A stretch of 64,000 bases of DNA from Halococcus qingdaonensis. Lineage in GTDB: Archaea; Halobacteriota; Halobacteria; Halobacteriales; Halococcaceae. The stretch is taken from positions 1,771,112 to 1,835,111 of the forward strand of contig NZ_CP101943.1 in NCBI RefSeq assembly GCF_024508235.1, read 5' to 3'. How positions within the stretch are numbered: position 1 is the first letter of the stretch; the number at the start of each line of letters is the position of its first letter. Shown in pieces: positions 17,507 through 25,826 of this stretch. A program made the position numbers and the translations under genes. The notes beneath the pieces are model-generated. The model searched no databases. It had not been told where the DNA came from and saw only the letters and a list, made by a program, of their open reading frames with translations.

Positions 17507-18646
17507 CTATCGGATGACGTCGAGATCGTTCTGTCGGTCGGGTTCGTCGTGACCGCCGTCGCTCTGGGTCGGGACTTCGAACTCCTCGTCGAGTGCCGCG
17601 CGCGAGCGGTCGGCCTGCTGTTGGGCGTCGGGACCGAGCACCTGCGCGCTCTGGACACCGGTCATGATCGCCATCACGCGGACCTTCCCCTTGTACTCCT
17701 CGCGGATGCGCGAGCCCCAGATGACGTTCGCGCTCGGGTCGAGCCGGTCGGTGATCCGCTCGGCGATCTCCTCGGCCTCCTTCAGCGTGAGATCCGGACC
17801 GCCGGTGATGTGGACCAGTCCGCCCGAGGCACCCCGGTAATCGACGTCGAGCAGGGGGTGGGTCATCGCGTCCTTGACGACCTCCTCGGTCTTGTTCTTG
17901 TCCTGGGTTTCGCCGACGAGCATCACCGCGACGCCGCCCTGGTTCATGATGGAGGTCATGTCGGCGTAGTCGAGGTTGATGAGCGACGGCTGGGTGATCG
18001 TCTCCGAGATCCCCTTGACCGTCTCGGCGATGAGTTGATCCATCACCGAGAACGCCTTGCCGACGGGGAGGTTGGGGACGTAGTCGAGCAGGCGGTTGTT
18101 GTCGAGGACGATGATCGAGTCGGCCGCGTTGCGAAGCTCTTCGAGCCCCTCCTCGGCCTTGACAGTTCTGGCGCGCTCGACGTTGAACGGTGTGGAGACC
18201 ATCCCGACGACGATCGCGCCCTCGTCGCTGGCGATCTCCGAGACGACCGGTGCTGCCCCCGTGCCCGTTCCGCCACCCATCCCCGCGGTGACGAACACGA
18301 GATCGGCCCCGGTGAGCACCTCCTTGATGGTGCTCTGGGCCATCTCGGTCGCACGCTGACCCATCTCCGGATCGCCGCCCGCGCCGAGCCCCTGCGTGAG
18401 GGACTTGCCGACGAGCACGCGCGTGTCGGCCTCGATCATCTGGAGATGCTGTTTGTCGGTGTTGATGGCGATGGTCTCGGCACCCTCGACGCCGATGTTG
18501 TAGAGCCTGTTGACGGTGTTGTTGCCGGCACCGCCACAGCCGACGACGACGATGCGCGGATCGCCGAACTCCTCCAGTTCGGCCTCGTCGCGCCGCTGTT
18601 TCTCGAGTTCGGCGTTTTCGAGCGCCGACTCGACGATGTCCTGCAT
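17507..18646 (-). CDS. ftsZ2: Cell division protein FtsZ2
   Basis: 379 residues. The tubulin/FtsZ GTP-binding signature GGGTGTG is at 124-130, and [13 protein letters not shown] precedes it. The synergy (T7) loop region reads [12 protein letters not shown], and the opening [10 protein letters not shown] is the form found in haloarchaeal FtsZ2 rather than FtsZ1. FtsZ2 polymerises at mid-cell and is the one needed for constriction in Haloferax. The C-terminal 35 residues are acidic and polar, as expected for a partner-binding tail. It sits one base after the CdrS stop and is clearly cotranscribed with it. Confidence 0.95.
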   Translation of the reverse strand: MQDIVESALENAELEKQRRDEAELEEFGDPRIVVVGCGGAGNNTVNRLYNIGVEGAETIAINTDKQHLQMIEADTRVLVGKSLTQGLGAGGDPEMGQRATEMAQSTIKEVLTGADLVFVTAGMGGGTGTGAAPVVSEIASDEGAIVVGMVSTPFNVERARTVKAEEGLEELRNAADSIIVLDNNRLLDYVPNLPVGKAFSVMDQLIAETVKGISETITQPSLINLDYADMTSIMNQGGVAVMLVGETQDKNKTEEVVKDAMTHPLLDVDYRGASGGLVHITGGPDLTLKEAEEIAERITDRLDPSANVIWGSRIREEYKGKVRVMAIMTGVQSAQVLGPDAQQQADRSRAALDEEFEVPTQSDGGHDEPDRQNDLDVIR

Positions 18647-18647
18647 C

Positions 18648-18821
18648 TCAGGCCCTCGCGAACGGTCGTTCCGTCGGACGATCGTCCGACCGTTCCTCGG
18701 CGACCATCTCCCTGACCGCCGCCCGGATCGCCTCGCTCCGGTTCGGATAGTCGCCGAGTTCGACCATCCGTTCGACCTCCTCGATCTGCTGTTTCGGAAT
18801 TCGCAGTGTCACACGCTCCAT
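18648..18821 (-). CDS. cdrS: Ribbon-helix-helix cell division regulator CdrS
   Basis: 57 residues, a single ribbon-helix-helix domain opening [19 protein letters not shown], with [17 protein letters not shown] as helices. In Haloferax and Halobacterium a short RHH gene, CdrS, lies just upstream of ftsZ2 and controls division genes; sequence, size and position here match that. ATG 18821 is chosen as it begins the beta-strand; in-frame extension upstream is non-conserved. Stop and ftsZ2 start are one base apart. It may bind the GTAAGAC sites in its own upstream region (see 18845-18970), which is inference. Confidence 0.92.
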   Translation of the reverse strand: MERVTLRIPKQQIEEVERMVELGDYPNRSEAIRAAVREMVAEERSDDRPTERPFARA

Positions 18822-18844
18822 GTTGTTGCTCCCTTTTGCGACGC

Positions 18845-18970
18845 GTCTTACACACCAAAATCGCACGACGGGAGCCATATCGCTCCCGCCCACGACGTCT
18901 GTAAGACGGTCGTCTTACGCAAAGTATGCAATTACTGCATTTGTAATAAAACTACCGGCTCGCGTAAGAC
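18845..18970 (-). promoter_or_regulatory. GTAAGAC half-site array upstream of cdrS-ftsZ2
   Basis: The 198-base region between cdrL and cdrS contains four copies of GTAAGAC or its complement: GTCTTAC at 18845-18851, a perfect palindrome GTAAGACG-gt-CGTCTTAC at 18901-18918, and GTAAGAC at 18964-18970. A second inverted repeat, GGGAGC-catatc-GCTCCC, lies at 18870-18887. An AT-rich stretch near 18928-18952 could hold a promoter. Spaced half-sites of this kind are what a dimeric RHH repressor such as CdrL or CdrS would bind. Binding is inferred; the sites themselves are read directly. Confidence 0.7.
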
Positions 18971-19019
18971 ACACGACGTGAGACGCCGGATGCCCGCGTA
19001 TGCAACGGGGAGCGTTCTT

Positions 19020-19523
19020 CTACGGTCGATCCAGGACGTCGGCTGCGGGCGTGCGCCGACCACAGCTCGGACAGAACCCCCAGTCCGAACGGAGTTCGTC
19101 GCCGCAGTCGCAGAACACGCGATGGGATGCCTTTTCGCCGCAGTTCGGGCAGTAGACGTTCTCGTCGTCGATTTCTTCGCCACACTGCGCACACGTTTTA
19201 CGCGCGTCCGACGGCGTTTGCGCCGTCGCGTCGTTCGTCTTACGCTGGGTCGCGTCGTCCGCGGTCGTCCGCTCGGAAACGCCGTCGAGCGTGATGTTTA
19301 CGTTCACGTCCTGTGGCTCTGACGGCGTAAACGCGTCCAGTCGCTCGTCGATGAGCGCATCGACGCGGTCGGCGACGACGGCATCGAGGCTGTCGGTCGT
19401 CGCCGACTCGTTCCGTGCGAGATACGATCGGAGCGCTTCCCGCATCGCCTCGCTCTTGGAGAGCTCCAGGGTTTCGAGCTCCTCGATGAGCTCGTCGTCG
19501 GCACGGAACGTGATCTTGCTCAT
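19020..19523 (-). CDS. cdrL: CdrL-like ribbon-helix-helix protein with C-terminal zinc ribbons
   Basis: 167 residues. Residues 1-45 form a ribbon-helix-helix domain (MSKITFRADDELIEELETL, then SKSEAMREALRSYL). The middle is polar and Thr-rich. The C-terminal 55 residues hold two zinc ribbons: CAQCGEEI with CPNCGE, and CDCGDE with CPSCGR. A long RHH protein next to cdrS, called CdrL in Haloferax and Halobacterium, is known to act on the cdrS-ftsZ2 promoter; the gene order here is the same. ATG 19523 starts the beta-strand, with AGTATGAAG about 30 nt upstream as a possible TATA box. Confidence 0.82.
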   Translation of the reverse strand: MSKITFRADDELIEELETLELSKSEAMREALRSYLARNESATTDSLDAVVADRVDALIDERLDAFTPSEPQDVNVNITLDGVSERTTADDATQRKTNDATAQTPSDARKTCAQCGEEIDDENVYCPNCGEKASHRVFCDCGDELRSDWGFCPSCGRRTPAADVLDRP

Positions 19524-19718
19524 CCTCGCTCGGGGCGACGTGATCACAACACTTCATACTGTCGGGTCGTCGCTCACGGGCCGAGAACGCCGTCCAATCG
19601 GCGATCCAGGATCGATCGACTGTTCGACAGGGTACATTATCGGACAGCCATCACACCAGTCGAGGGTCGGCGATCGAATGGCAACCGTTAAGTTCGATAG
19701 TCCGATTGTTCGTACTGT

Positions 19719-19792
19719 CCGCCCTTAGCTCAGCCTGGTAGAGCAGCCGACTGTAGATCGGCTTGTCCCCCGTTCAATTCGGGGAGGGCGGA
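19719..19792 (+). tRNA. tRNA-Tyr (GTA)
   Basis: 74 bases folding into a full cloverleaf: acceptor CCGCCCT pairing with AGGGCGG plus discriminator A, D-arm around AGCTCAGCCTGGTAGAGC, anticodon stem GCCGA/TCGGC with loop CTGTAGA, and T-arm CCCCCGTTCAATTCGGGG (approximate). Anticodon GTA reads Tyr UAC and UAU. No intron is present and CCA is not encoded, as is normal for archaea. It is on its own, upstream of a DUF5789-like gene. Confidence 0.95.
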
Positions 19793-19891
19793 TTTCCTCG
19801 CCGAACGAATCGGAGCCGAGTCGGACGACCGACGTGTGTGGGTTGCAGTTGCCGGTGACATACTTTTTCCGCTGGGCGTCGTACGCCGCGT

Positions 19892-20242
19892 ATGCCCGAC
19901 GAGGGACGGAACACCGACCGTGCACGGGAGCGCCAGCGCGACCGCGCCGATCACGTCGAGAACATCCTCGACGACGTCGAAGCCGACGTCAGCGATCGAC
20001 AGTACCCCGTCAGAAGCGAGGAGCTCGCCACCGAATACGCCGATCAGCCGATCGACATGCCGAACGAAACCGAGTCGATGGGCAGCGTCTTCGATCGGCT
20101 CGACGACGAGTACGACACGCCCGAAGAGGTTCGCGAAGCATTCTACGGCGAACTCACTGGCGAAGCGGGCGAGCCGAACGAGTACAACGAGGAGCGCGAT
20201 CTGGAGGCGCTCGACGAGGCTGCGGAGTCGGATCGAGCATAG
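19892..20242 (+). CDS. Haloarchaeal conserved protein (DUF5789-like)
   Basis: 116 residues, very acidic and hydrophilic, without membrane segments or cysteines. The N-terminal 25 residues are charged and probably disordered (RARERQRDRADHVENILDD); the conserved part is YPVRSEELATEYADQPIDMPN followed by a helical acidic stretch (VFDRLDDEYDTPEEV). It resembles a haloarchaeal family I recall as DUF5789. A T-rich box TACTTTTT at 19861-19868 lies 24-31 nt before the ATG, suggesting a leaderless transcript. No function is known. Confidence 0.75.
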   Translation: MPDEGRNTDRARERQRDRADHVENILDDVEADVSDRQYPVRSEELATEYADQPIDMPNETESMGSVFDRLDDEYDTPEEVREAFYGELTGEAGEPNEYNEERDLEALDEAAESDRA

Positions 20243-20338
20243 TTGATCGATACCGAAACTCGATTCGAAACAGCCAGTAGCCATCGGTTCGCCGCCCGTG
20301 GGGCAACACTCATGACGGCTCCGGCCCGCAGGTAGGTC

Positions 20339-21271
20339 GTGAATCGCGACGCGCTCGGCGTCGTGGTGCTCGCCGCACTGGCGATCCTCGCCATCGCCGT
20401 CGGGGCCGCCGCCATCGACGCGCCGACGCAGACGGCCGGGAGCGCCACTGGGAGCGGTGGCGGGAGCGGCGGCTTCTTCGGCGAGGGGCAGATTTTCGAT
20501 CTCGGTCAGCAGGCTCAGATCGATTCGTCAGGCGGCTCGGGAGTGATCGAGGCTCTTCTCCAGCTGCTCGTCATCGTGCTCGTCGGTGGATTTCTCCTCG
20601 GCCTGTACGTCCTGCGCGACGAACTCGGTCTCCGCGATCTCGGCGTCGTCGCGCTCGGATCGGTCGTTCTGGCTGGCCTGCTGTTCGGGCTATACCGCCT
20701 CCTCGGTCTCCTCGGTAACAACGACGCGGCGAACGGGAGTGGTGTCGCCAGCAGGCGAACACCCGTGTTTCCGGGCGGTGGCAGCGACGGGGCGGCCGAC
20801 AGCGTGGCCCAGACCGTTTCGACCGATCCGCTGCTCGTGCTCGCCGTCGCCACCGTGTTCCTCGTCGGGATCGGGCTCTTGGTTCGTTCCGGGTGGACGA
20901 CCGACGAGGACAAAAATAATGGAGAACCAACACCTGCGGCGTCGAACTCGTCGTCCCCCAGTGTGGCCGAACTCGGACGTGCGGCCGGAAACGCGGCCGA
21001 TCGCATCGCCGACGACACGAGCACTGACAACGAGATCTACCGCGCGTGGCGGGAGATGATCGAGCAGTTGAACATGGGAAACCCGCGCTCGCGGACGCCG
21101 GAGGAGTTCGCCCGCGCCGCGACCGACGCCGGCATGGCTCGCGAAAACGTCACCGAACTCACCGACGTCTTCAGAGCCGTGCGCTACGGCGGGACCGACG
21201 CCACTGACGAACGCGAAGCGCGGGCGGTGGCCGCATTGCGGCGCATCGAGGACGACGCGGAGGAGCGATGA
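20339..21271 (+). CDS. DUF4129 domain membrane protein
   Basis: 310 residues. An N-terminal signal anchor, a Gly/Ser-rich external segment, two adjacent membrane helices (about 62-115) and a further one (165-180) precede a cytoplasmic C-terminal domain. That domain (YRAWREMIEQLNM, then RTPEEFARAATDAG and VFRAVRYGG) is the DUF4129 signature, named for proteins found next to DUF58 and transglutaminase genes. Start GTG 20339. It overlaps the next gene by 4 nt (ATGA), so this begins a four-gene operon. Role probably in cell-surface assembly with DUF58/MoxR partners. Confidence 0.85.
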   Translation: MNRDALGVVVLAALAILAIAVGAAAIDAPTQTAGSATGSGGGSGGFFGEGQIFDLGQQAQIDSSGGSGVIEALLQLLVIVLVGGFLLGLYVLRDELGLRDLGVVALGSVVLAGLLFGLYRLLGLLGNNDAANGSGVASRRTPVFPGGGSDGAADSVAQTVSTDPLLVLAVATVFLVGIGLLVRSGWTTDEDKNNGEPTPAASNSSSPSVAELGRAAGNAADRIADDTSTDNEIYRAWREMIEQLNMGNPRSRTPEEFARAATDAGMARENVTELTDVFRAVRYGGTDATDEREARAVAALRRIEDDAEER

Positions 21272-21843
21272 GTCGCGGACGATCGCTGGCCGTCGCGGTC
21301 GGCGTCGCGCTCGTCCTCTGGGGGCTGGCCGTCGCGAGCGTGCCGGAGTTCGCCGGCGGCGTCACACTGACGACCGAACTGCTCGGCGCGGTCGCGGTCG
21401 TCGCGCTCGCCGGCGGTGCTGTGGCCGTCCGCTCACGGCTCCAGTCAGATAGGGCGGAGCGCAACCTGGCGACGCCCGAGTCCGCAGACGAGTTCTCGAC
21501 GCCGGGCGAGGAGTTCGATGAGGAACTCGCTGCACTCGCACCGAACGGACGGATGCGAGGAGCCAGCGAGCGCCGCGCGATACGCGATCGGTTGGACGAA
21601 CTCGCTCTGAGGGTATTGATTCGGCAGGGGATCAGCGAGCAGGCTGCCCGCGAACAGCTCGCGGAAGGGACGTGGACCGACGACCCCTACGCAGCGGCGT
21701 TTTTCGCCGAGGCACGTGCATCGGACGTGCCCCTCGAAGAGCGTCTTCGAGCGGCGTTCAGCGGCGAGCCGAGCGAGCGCCGGCGGGCGCGCCACGCGGC
21801 TGACGCACTCGCCGCCATCGCGAGCCGGGAGCGCGAGCAGTGA
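21268..21843 (+). CDS. Membrane protein of the DUF58 cluster (DUF7269-like)
   Basis: 191 residues. Two N-terminal hydrophobic helices (8-25, 35-55) anchor a soluble alpha-helical domain rich in Arg and Glu (RDRLDELALRVLIRQGISEQAAREQL, then an Ala-rich C-terminus). It starts with ATG inside the DUF4129 stop (ATGA) and ends inside the DUF58 start (GTGA), so it is translationally coupled on both sides. Haloarchaeal DUF4129-DUF58 operons carry such a gene; I recall it as DUF7269. No catalytic motif is visible; a scaffold role is a guess. Confidence 0.72.
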   Translation: MSRGRSLAVAVGVALVLWGLAVASVPEFAGGVTLTTELLGAVAVVALAGGAVAVRSRLQSDRAERNLATPESADEFSTPGEEFDEELAALAPNGRMRGASERRAIRDRLDELALRVLIRQGISEQAAREQLAEGTWTDDPYAAAFFAEARASDVPLEERLRAAFSGEPSERRRARHAADALAAIASREREQ

Positions 21844-23135
21844 GCCGTTCCGGTGCAGGTCGAGCGGCGAGCGCGGACGATGGCCGGGTGCGTCGAACGG
21901 GCCGCTGGCGAGGGGTGAGCGCGCTCGCGCTGGTCGCCGGCGCGGTCGGCATCCCCGCCGACAGCGCCGGCCTCGTGCTCGTCGGCGTCGTCGGCGTCGT
22001 TTTCGCGGGCTTCGCACGGGCCGCGCGCCCGCCAACCGTCGATCTTTCCATCGAGCGATCGGTGAGCGACGCCGAACCGGCTTCCGACGAAGACGTGACG
22101 GTGACGGTGACGATCGAGAACACCGGTGACTCCATCCTGCCCGCTCTCCGGATCATCGACGGCGTTCCGCCCGCACTCGCCGTCGAATCGGGGTCGCCAC
22201 GGCTGGCGACCGCGCTCAGATCGGGCGAAACGACGACACTCTCCTACGACGTGAGCGCTGCTCGCGGCCGACACGCCTTCGGGCCAGCGCTCGCCATCGC
22301 CCGCGACACGAGCGGGGCGGTTGAGCGACGGCACGAGGTGATGGCGACCGACGAGACGCCGATCACCTGCGTGCCGGCGCTCGATGCACAGATGGCGATC
22401 GGGCTTCGCCAGCAGACGATCGGCCAGCCCGGGCGCGTGCTCACCGACATCGGCGGGTCGGGCGTCGCCTTCCACACCACCCGCGAGTACCGCCCGGGCG
22501 ATCCGCTCTCGCGCATCGACTGGAACCGGAAGGCGAAGACCGGCGATCTCTCCACTGTGGACTTCCGCGAGGAGCGTGCCGCCGCGGTCGTGCTGCTCGT
22601 CGACGCGCGCGAGGGAGCCTATCGCGCGCCGAGCGACGATCGCGACAGCGCGGTCGAGCGAAGCGTCGCGGCCAGCGGGGCGCTGTACGTCGCGCTGACC
22701 GACGCGGAGAACCCGGTCGGGATCGCCGCACTCGCGCCCGAATCCTGTTGGCTCGCGCCGGGATTCGGCGCGAGCCATCGCGCCCGTGCCAGCGAACTGC
22801 TCGCCACCCACCCAGCACTCGCGCCGACGTCGCCCGACGACCCCTTCTTCCCGTCGATACGGCTGCGACGACTGCGCCGCCGACTGCCGTCCGAGGCACA
22901 GTTGGTGGTTTGCTCGCCGCTGTGCGACGATTACATCGTGGGGCTCCTCCAGCGACTCGACGCCAGCGGCCACCGCGTGACCGTTCTCAGTCCCGATCCC
23001 ACGAACGACGAAACGCCCGGCCAGCGGGTGGCCCGCACCGAGCGCACCCTCCGCCTGTCGACGCTGCGCGCGGCCGGCATCCCGGTCGTCGACTGGGGAA
23101 CGGAGTCGCTCGCTCGGGCGGGAGGTACACGGTGA
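21840..23135 (+). CDS. DUF58 domain-containing protein
   Basis: 431 residues. Two N-terminal membrane helices, an Ig-like external or cytoplasmic beta domain (DLSIERSVSDAEPASDEDVTV opening), then the DUF58 signature EYRPGDPLSRIDWN with RKAKTGDLSTVDF near 218-245. A von Willebrand-like fold follows (VVLLVDAREG, then SPLCDDYIV). DUF58 proteins work with MoxR AAA ATPases, here encoded convergently about 0.8 kb away. GTG 21840 is used because of the GTGA overlap with the upstream gene. The role in surface or metal-complex assembly is known only by association. Confidence 0.9.
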   Translation: MSRSGAGRAASADDGRVRRTGRWRGVSALALVAGAVGIPADSAGLVLVGVVGVVFAGFARAARPPTVDLSIERSVSDAEPASDEDVTVTVTIENTGDSILPALRIIDGVPPALAVESGSPRLATALRSGETTTLSYDVSAARGRHAFGPALAIARDTSGAVERRHEVMATDETPITCVPALDAQMAIGLRQQTIGQPGRVLTDIGGSGVAFHTTREYRPGDPLSRIDWNRKAKTGDLSTVDFREERAAAVVLLVDAREGAYRAPSDDRDSAVERSVAASGALYVALTDAENPVGIAALAPESCWLAPGFGASHRARASELLATHPALAPTSPDDPFFPSIRLRRLRRRLPSEAQLVVCSPLCDDYIVGLLQRLDASGHRVTVLSPDPTNDETPGQRVARTERTLRLSTLRAAGIPVVDWGTESLARAGGTR

Positions 23136-23629
23136 GTTGCTCGTCGATCGACGACGCACCGCCACGGGCGAGCGTCGCCATCGCGATCGGCGTCGCAGTC
23201 GTCGGCACGCTGTCGCTGGCACTCTCGGGACCGGCGGCCATCGTCGGCGCGGTCGGCGTCGTCGGTCTCGCCGTCGGATTGCGCTCGTCGTCGCGGGCGG
23301 CCGTCACGCTCGGGGCCGCGGGACTGTTCTGCGGAACGCTGCTCGCGGGGCTCGCCGGCGCGCCATCCCCACTCCTACTGGCGGCGACCGCCGCCACGGT
23401 CGTCGCGTGGGACATCGCCGAGTTCGGCATCGATCTCGGCGAGACGGTCGGGAGGACGGCCACGACGCGCCGGGCGGAGTTCGTCCATGCGGGCACGAGC
23501 GGTGCGCTGGCACTGGTCGGAGCCGGCGGCGGGTCGATCGTCTATCGGCTGGCCGGCGGCGGGCCGGCACTCGTTCCGATCGCGCTACTGTTCGGCGCGG
23601 TGGTGCTCGTCCTCGCGCTCCGGCCTTGA
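23132..23629 (+). CDS. Membrane protein of the DUF58 cluster (DUF7519-like)
   Basis: 165 residues consisting almost entirely of five to six hydrophobic helices with Gly/Ala-rich turns, and one short charged segment (GIDLGETVGRTATTRRAEFVHA shortened in function to a cytoplasmic loop near 100). GTG 23132 overlaps the DUF58 stop in a GTGA, completing the four-gene operon. Similar small membrane genes end this operon in other haloarchaea; I recall the name DUF7519. No motif gives a function. The low sequence complexity means the family call rests mostly on context. Confidence 0.7.
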   Translation: MSCSSIDDAPPRASVAIAIGVAVVGTLSLALSGPAAIVGAVGVVGLAVGLRSSSRAAVTLGAAGLFCGTLLAGLAGAPSPLLLAATAATVVAWDIAEFGIDLGETVGRTATTRRAEFVHAGTSGALALVGAGGGSIVYRLAGGGPALVPIALLFGAVVLVLALRP

Positions 23630-23771
23630 GCGCAGCACGTGGGTGCGAAACGGTTCTCGGTACCGACACGACCCGAACCATGTCATCACGGATCAGTATG
23701 AAGGTATGCGAGCCGGAACGAACCGTTCCTTCCCTGACGTTTATTCCCACGGCGCTGCGAGAATGGACGCA

Positions 23772-23963
23772 ATGTCGGAATCAGACACCATACCGGACGA
23801 GTCGGGTGCACCGTATCTCGCCTTCGGCGCGCTCGGCTCCGTGGCGCTCGCACTGTACGAATACTACGCTCGTGGCAACAAACAGCGCGGAATGTTCATC
23901 GGCCTCTGGCCGCCGACGATGATCGGGTTCGCGATCTACCAGAAACTCCAGAACGAGGAGTAG
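23772..23963 (+). CDS. Small haloarchaeal membrane protein, function unknown
   Basis: 63 residues: a short polar N-terminus, a hydrophobic helix (PYLAFGALGSVALALYEYY), a basic loop (RGNKQRG), and a second hydrophobic segment (MFIGLWPPTMIGFAIY). A TATA-like GTTTATT at 23739-23745 predicts transcription starting near 23769, which favours ATG 23772 over ATG 23763. Its stop is one base from the convergent moxR stop. It separates the DUF58 operon from moxR. No family name can be given with confidence. Confidence 0.65.
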   Translation: MSESDTIPDESGAPYLAFGALGSVALALYEYYARGNKQRGMFIGLWPPTMIGFAIYQKLQNEE

Positions 23964-23964
23964 C

Positions 23965-24912
23965 TCAGACCGTCGGCACCGGCACCTCGTCGAGCACGCT
24001 CTCGACGATCGACTGCTTTTCGACGTCCTCGACGGCGGCATCGGGCGTGAGCACCAGCCGATGGGCGAGCACCGCCGACGCGATGCCGTTCACGTCTTCG
24101 GGTGTGACGAACGCACGGCCCGACAGCACCGCACGGGCGCGGGCGGCCTCGAACAGTCGCTGCGTACCACGGGGCGAGACGCCGACCGAACACGCCGACC
24201 GCTGGCGGGTGGCCCGCGCGATGGCGACCGCGTAGGTCAGCAGGTCCTCGTCGACGCGCACCGATTCCGGAACCTCCTGCAGCGCGCGCACCCGATCGGT
24301 CGAGAGCACCCGCTCCGTTCGCGGACTCCGCTCGTCGCGCTCGGCACGCCGCCGGAGGAGTTCGATCTCGCCCTCCTCGTCGGGGTAGCCGATCTCGGTC
24401 TCGACGAGGAAGCGATCGACCTGTGCCTCGGGGAGCTCGAAGGTGCCCGCCATCTCGACGGGGTTCTGGGTCGCGATGACGACGAAGGGATCGGGGAGGT
24501 TGTGGGTCTCGCCGTCGACGGTGACCTGACGCTCCTCCATCGCCTCCAAGAGGGCGGCCTGGGTCTTCGGCGGTGCACGATTGATCTCGTCGGCGAGCAC
24601 GACGTTCGCGAAGACCGGCCCCTGTGAGAACGAGAACTCACCGGTGCTCTCGTCGTAGACGTGCGTTCCGGTCACGTCCGACGGCAAGAGGTCAGGTGTG
24701 AACTGCACGCGCGAAAAGGAGAGGCCGAGCGCGCGGGCGACGTTGCGGGCGATGAGCGTCTTGCCCGTCCCCGGAACGTCCTCGACGAGCACGTGACCAC
24801 GCGCGAGCGCACCCATGAGGATCGTTTCGAGCAGCGAGCGGTCGGCGATCACGGTCGCGTCGAGCGCGTCGAGAACCCGCTCGATCTCGCTGTGGGCCGC
24901 GTCGATCTCCAT
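23965..24912 (-). CDS. MoxR family AAA+ ATPase
   Basis: 315 residues. Walker A is DVPGTGKTL near 44-52, Walker B is VVLADEINRAPPKTQ near 106, sensor 1 is IATQNPVEMAGTFELPEAQ near 156, and the C-terminal lid domain follows (VSPRGTQRLFEAARARA). MoxR ATPases act as chaperones for metal insertion or complex maturation together with DUF58 proteins. In most genomes moxR and the DUF58 operon run in the same direction; here moxR is convergent, with a small membrane gene between. ATG 24912 is the only sensible start. Confidence 0.93.
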   Translation of the reverse strand: MEIDAAHSEIERVLDALDATVIADRSLLETILMGALARGHVLVEDVPGTGKTLIARNVARALGLSFSRVQFTPDLLPSDVTGTHVYDESTGEFSFSQGPVFANVVLADEINRAPPKTQAALLEAMEERQVTVDGETHNLPDPFVVIATQNPVEMAGTFELPEAQVDRFLVETEIGYPDEEGEIELLRRRAERDERSPRTERVLSTDRVRALQEVPESVRVDEDLLTYAVAIARATRQRSACSVGVSPRGTQRLFEAARARAVLSGRAFVTPEDVNGIASAVLAHRLVLTPDAAVEDVEKQSIVESVLDEVPVPTV

Positions 24913-24996
24913 GATCGTTCGGGTGTGTCGAGGCGCTTAGGTGTGGCGATGGCGATCGAAATTCATAAAGTGGTCTCGGGCGAACGGACTGATGGA

Positions 24997-25081
24997 GCCG
25001 GGGTAGCCTAGCCTGGCCAAGGCGGTTGCCTCGAAAGCAACTGTCCTCACGGACTCGTGAGTTCAAATCTCACCCCCGGCG
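24997..25081 (+). tRNA. tRNA-Ser (CGA)
   Basis: 85 bases with the long variable arm expected for serine tRNAs (TGTCCTCACGGACTCG region). Acceptor GCCGGGG pairs with CCCCGGC and is followed by discriminator G, the serine identity base. Anticodon stem GTTGC/GCAAC encloses loop CTCGAAA, so the anticodon is CGA, reading UCG. T-arm GTGAGTTCAAATCTCAC is canonical. There is no intron and no encoded CCA. Confidence 0.95.
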
Positions 25082-25173
25082 CTTTTCCGAGAACGATGAC
25101 GGTGAGAGGGTCTTCCATTTTGCGTTCGTTCGACTCGGAACGAATTTTGGTTCGGTGGCTCCCGAGCGGCGGC

Positions 25174-25407
25174 TCAGGCCACGTCGTCCCGATCGTCGAT
25201 ACGACTGTTGATAAATCCGCCGCGGAAGGCGACCCAGGCGAGCGCGCTCACGAACAGGATCGGCGGGAGAACGGCGAGCCCCATGATCGGTTTGAGTCCC
25301 CAGAGTACGACGAACGCGACGTCGGCCAGTCCGAGCGCGAGAAACGGCAGCACGGCGAGCGCCGCGCGCTTGCGGTTCGGCTTCCCGTCGTCCTCGGAGT
25401 CACCCAT
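25174..25407 (-). CDS. Small two-helix membrane protein, function unknown
   Basis: 77 residues. A charged N-terminus (MGDSEDDGKPNRKRA) precedes two hydrophobic helices (about 17-36 and 42-62), and the C-terminus is short and charged (SRIDDRDDVA). The pattern, with positive residues before the first helix, predicts both termini inside. Start ATG 25407. It lies after tRNA-Ser on the opposite strand. Proteins of this shape are common in haloarchaea, but I cannot name the family. Confidence 0.65.
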   Translation of the reverse strand: MGDSEDDGKPNRKRAALAVLPFLALGLADVAFVVLWGLKPIMGLAVLPPILFVSALAWVAFRGGFINSRIDDRDDVA

Positions 25408-25449
25408 ATGTCGCCATCGAGTCCGATGGGCAAAAGCAGTCCGCTCGTC

Positions 25450-25707
25450 TCATAGTGAACTCTGCCGGCCCGTATGTCGGGCGGTGCTGGCGCGCTGGCC
25501 GCCGACGAGATAGCCGTCGACCCCGCTCGCGTCGTGCGGGGCGGCGTCCTGTACCCACACTCCGACGCGGCGCTGGCTCGCCCACTCGCGTGCGAGCGCC
25601 TTCGATTCGAACAGTCGTCGCGCCCCCTCCTCGTGGACCCACTCGCCGGCCCGCGAGCTCTGTCGCCGCGCCGAGGGTTTGATCTCCAGGACGTATCCCT
25701 CGCTCAC
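25450..25707 (-). CDS. Haloarchaeal hypothetical protein
   Basis: 85 residues, soluble, starting at GTG 25707 (MSEGYVLEIKPSARR). The central part, GARRLFESKALAREWASQRR with GVWVQDAAP, alternates hydrophobic and charged residues like a small folded domain; the C-terminus is polar. Amino acid composition is normal for a haloarchaeal protein, unlike the Arg-rich antisense frames, which supports it being real. No cysteine cluster or known motif is seen. A possible weak promoter, CGCTCTTTTGATTG, lies about 25-35 nt upstream. Function unknown. Confidence 0.55.
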   Translation of the reverse strand: MSEGYVLEIKPSARRQSSRAGEWVHEEGARRLFESKALAREWASQRRVGVWVQDAAPHDASGVDGYLVGGQRASTARHTGRQSSL

Positions 25708-25826
25708 GACCCCACGAACGCGCTCGGCGCTCTTTTGATTGTGGGTCGCGGTCGCCGGTGACGGCGTTGTAGCTGCGTACGCGACGACGAGGCTGCGGTG
25801 GCGGACGCGTCGTCACCCCGCGATCG

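Noticed and set aside
19678-19731. Short ORF starting ATGGCAACCGTT ahead of tRNA-Tyr
   Set aside because: 16 codons ending inside the tRNA; no context, better explained as tRNA upstream sequence.
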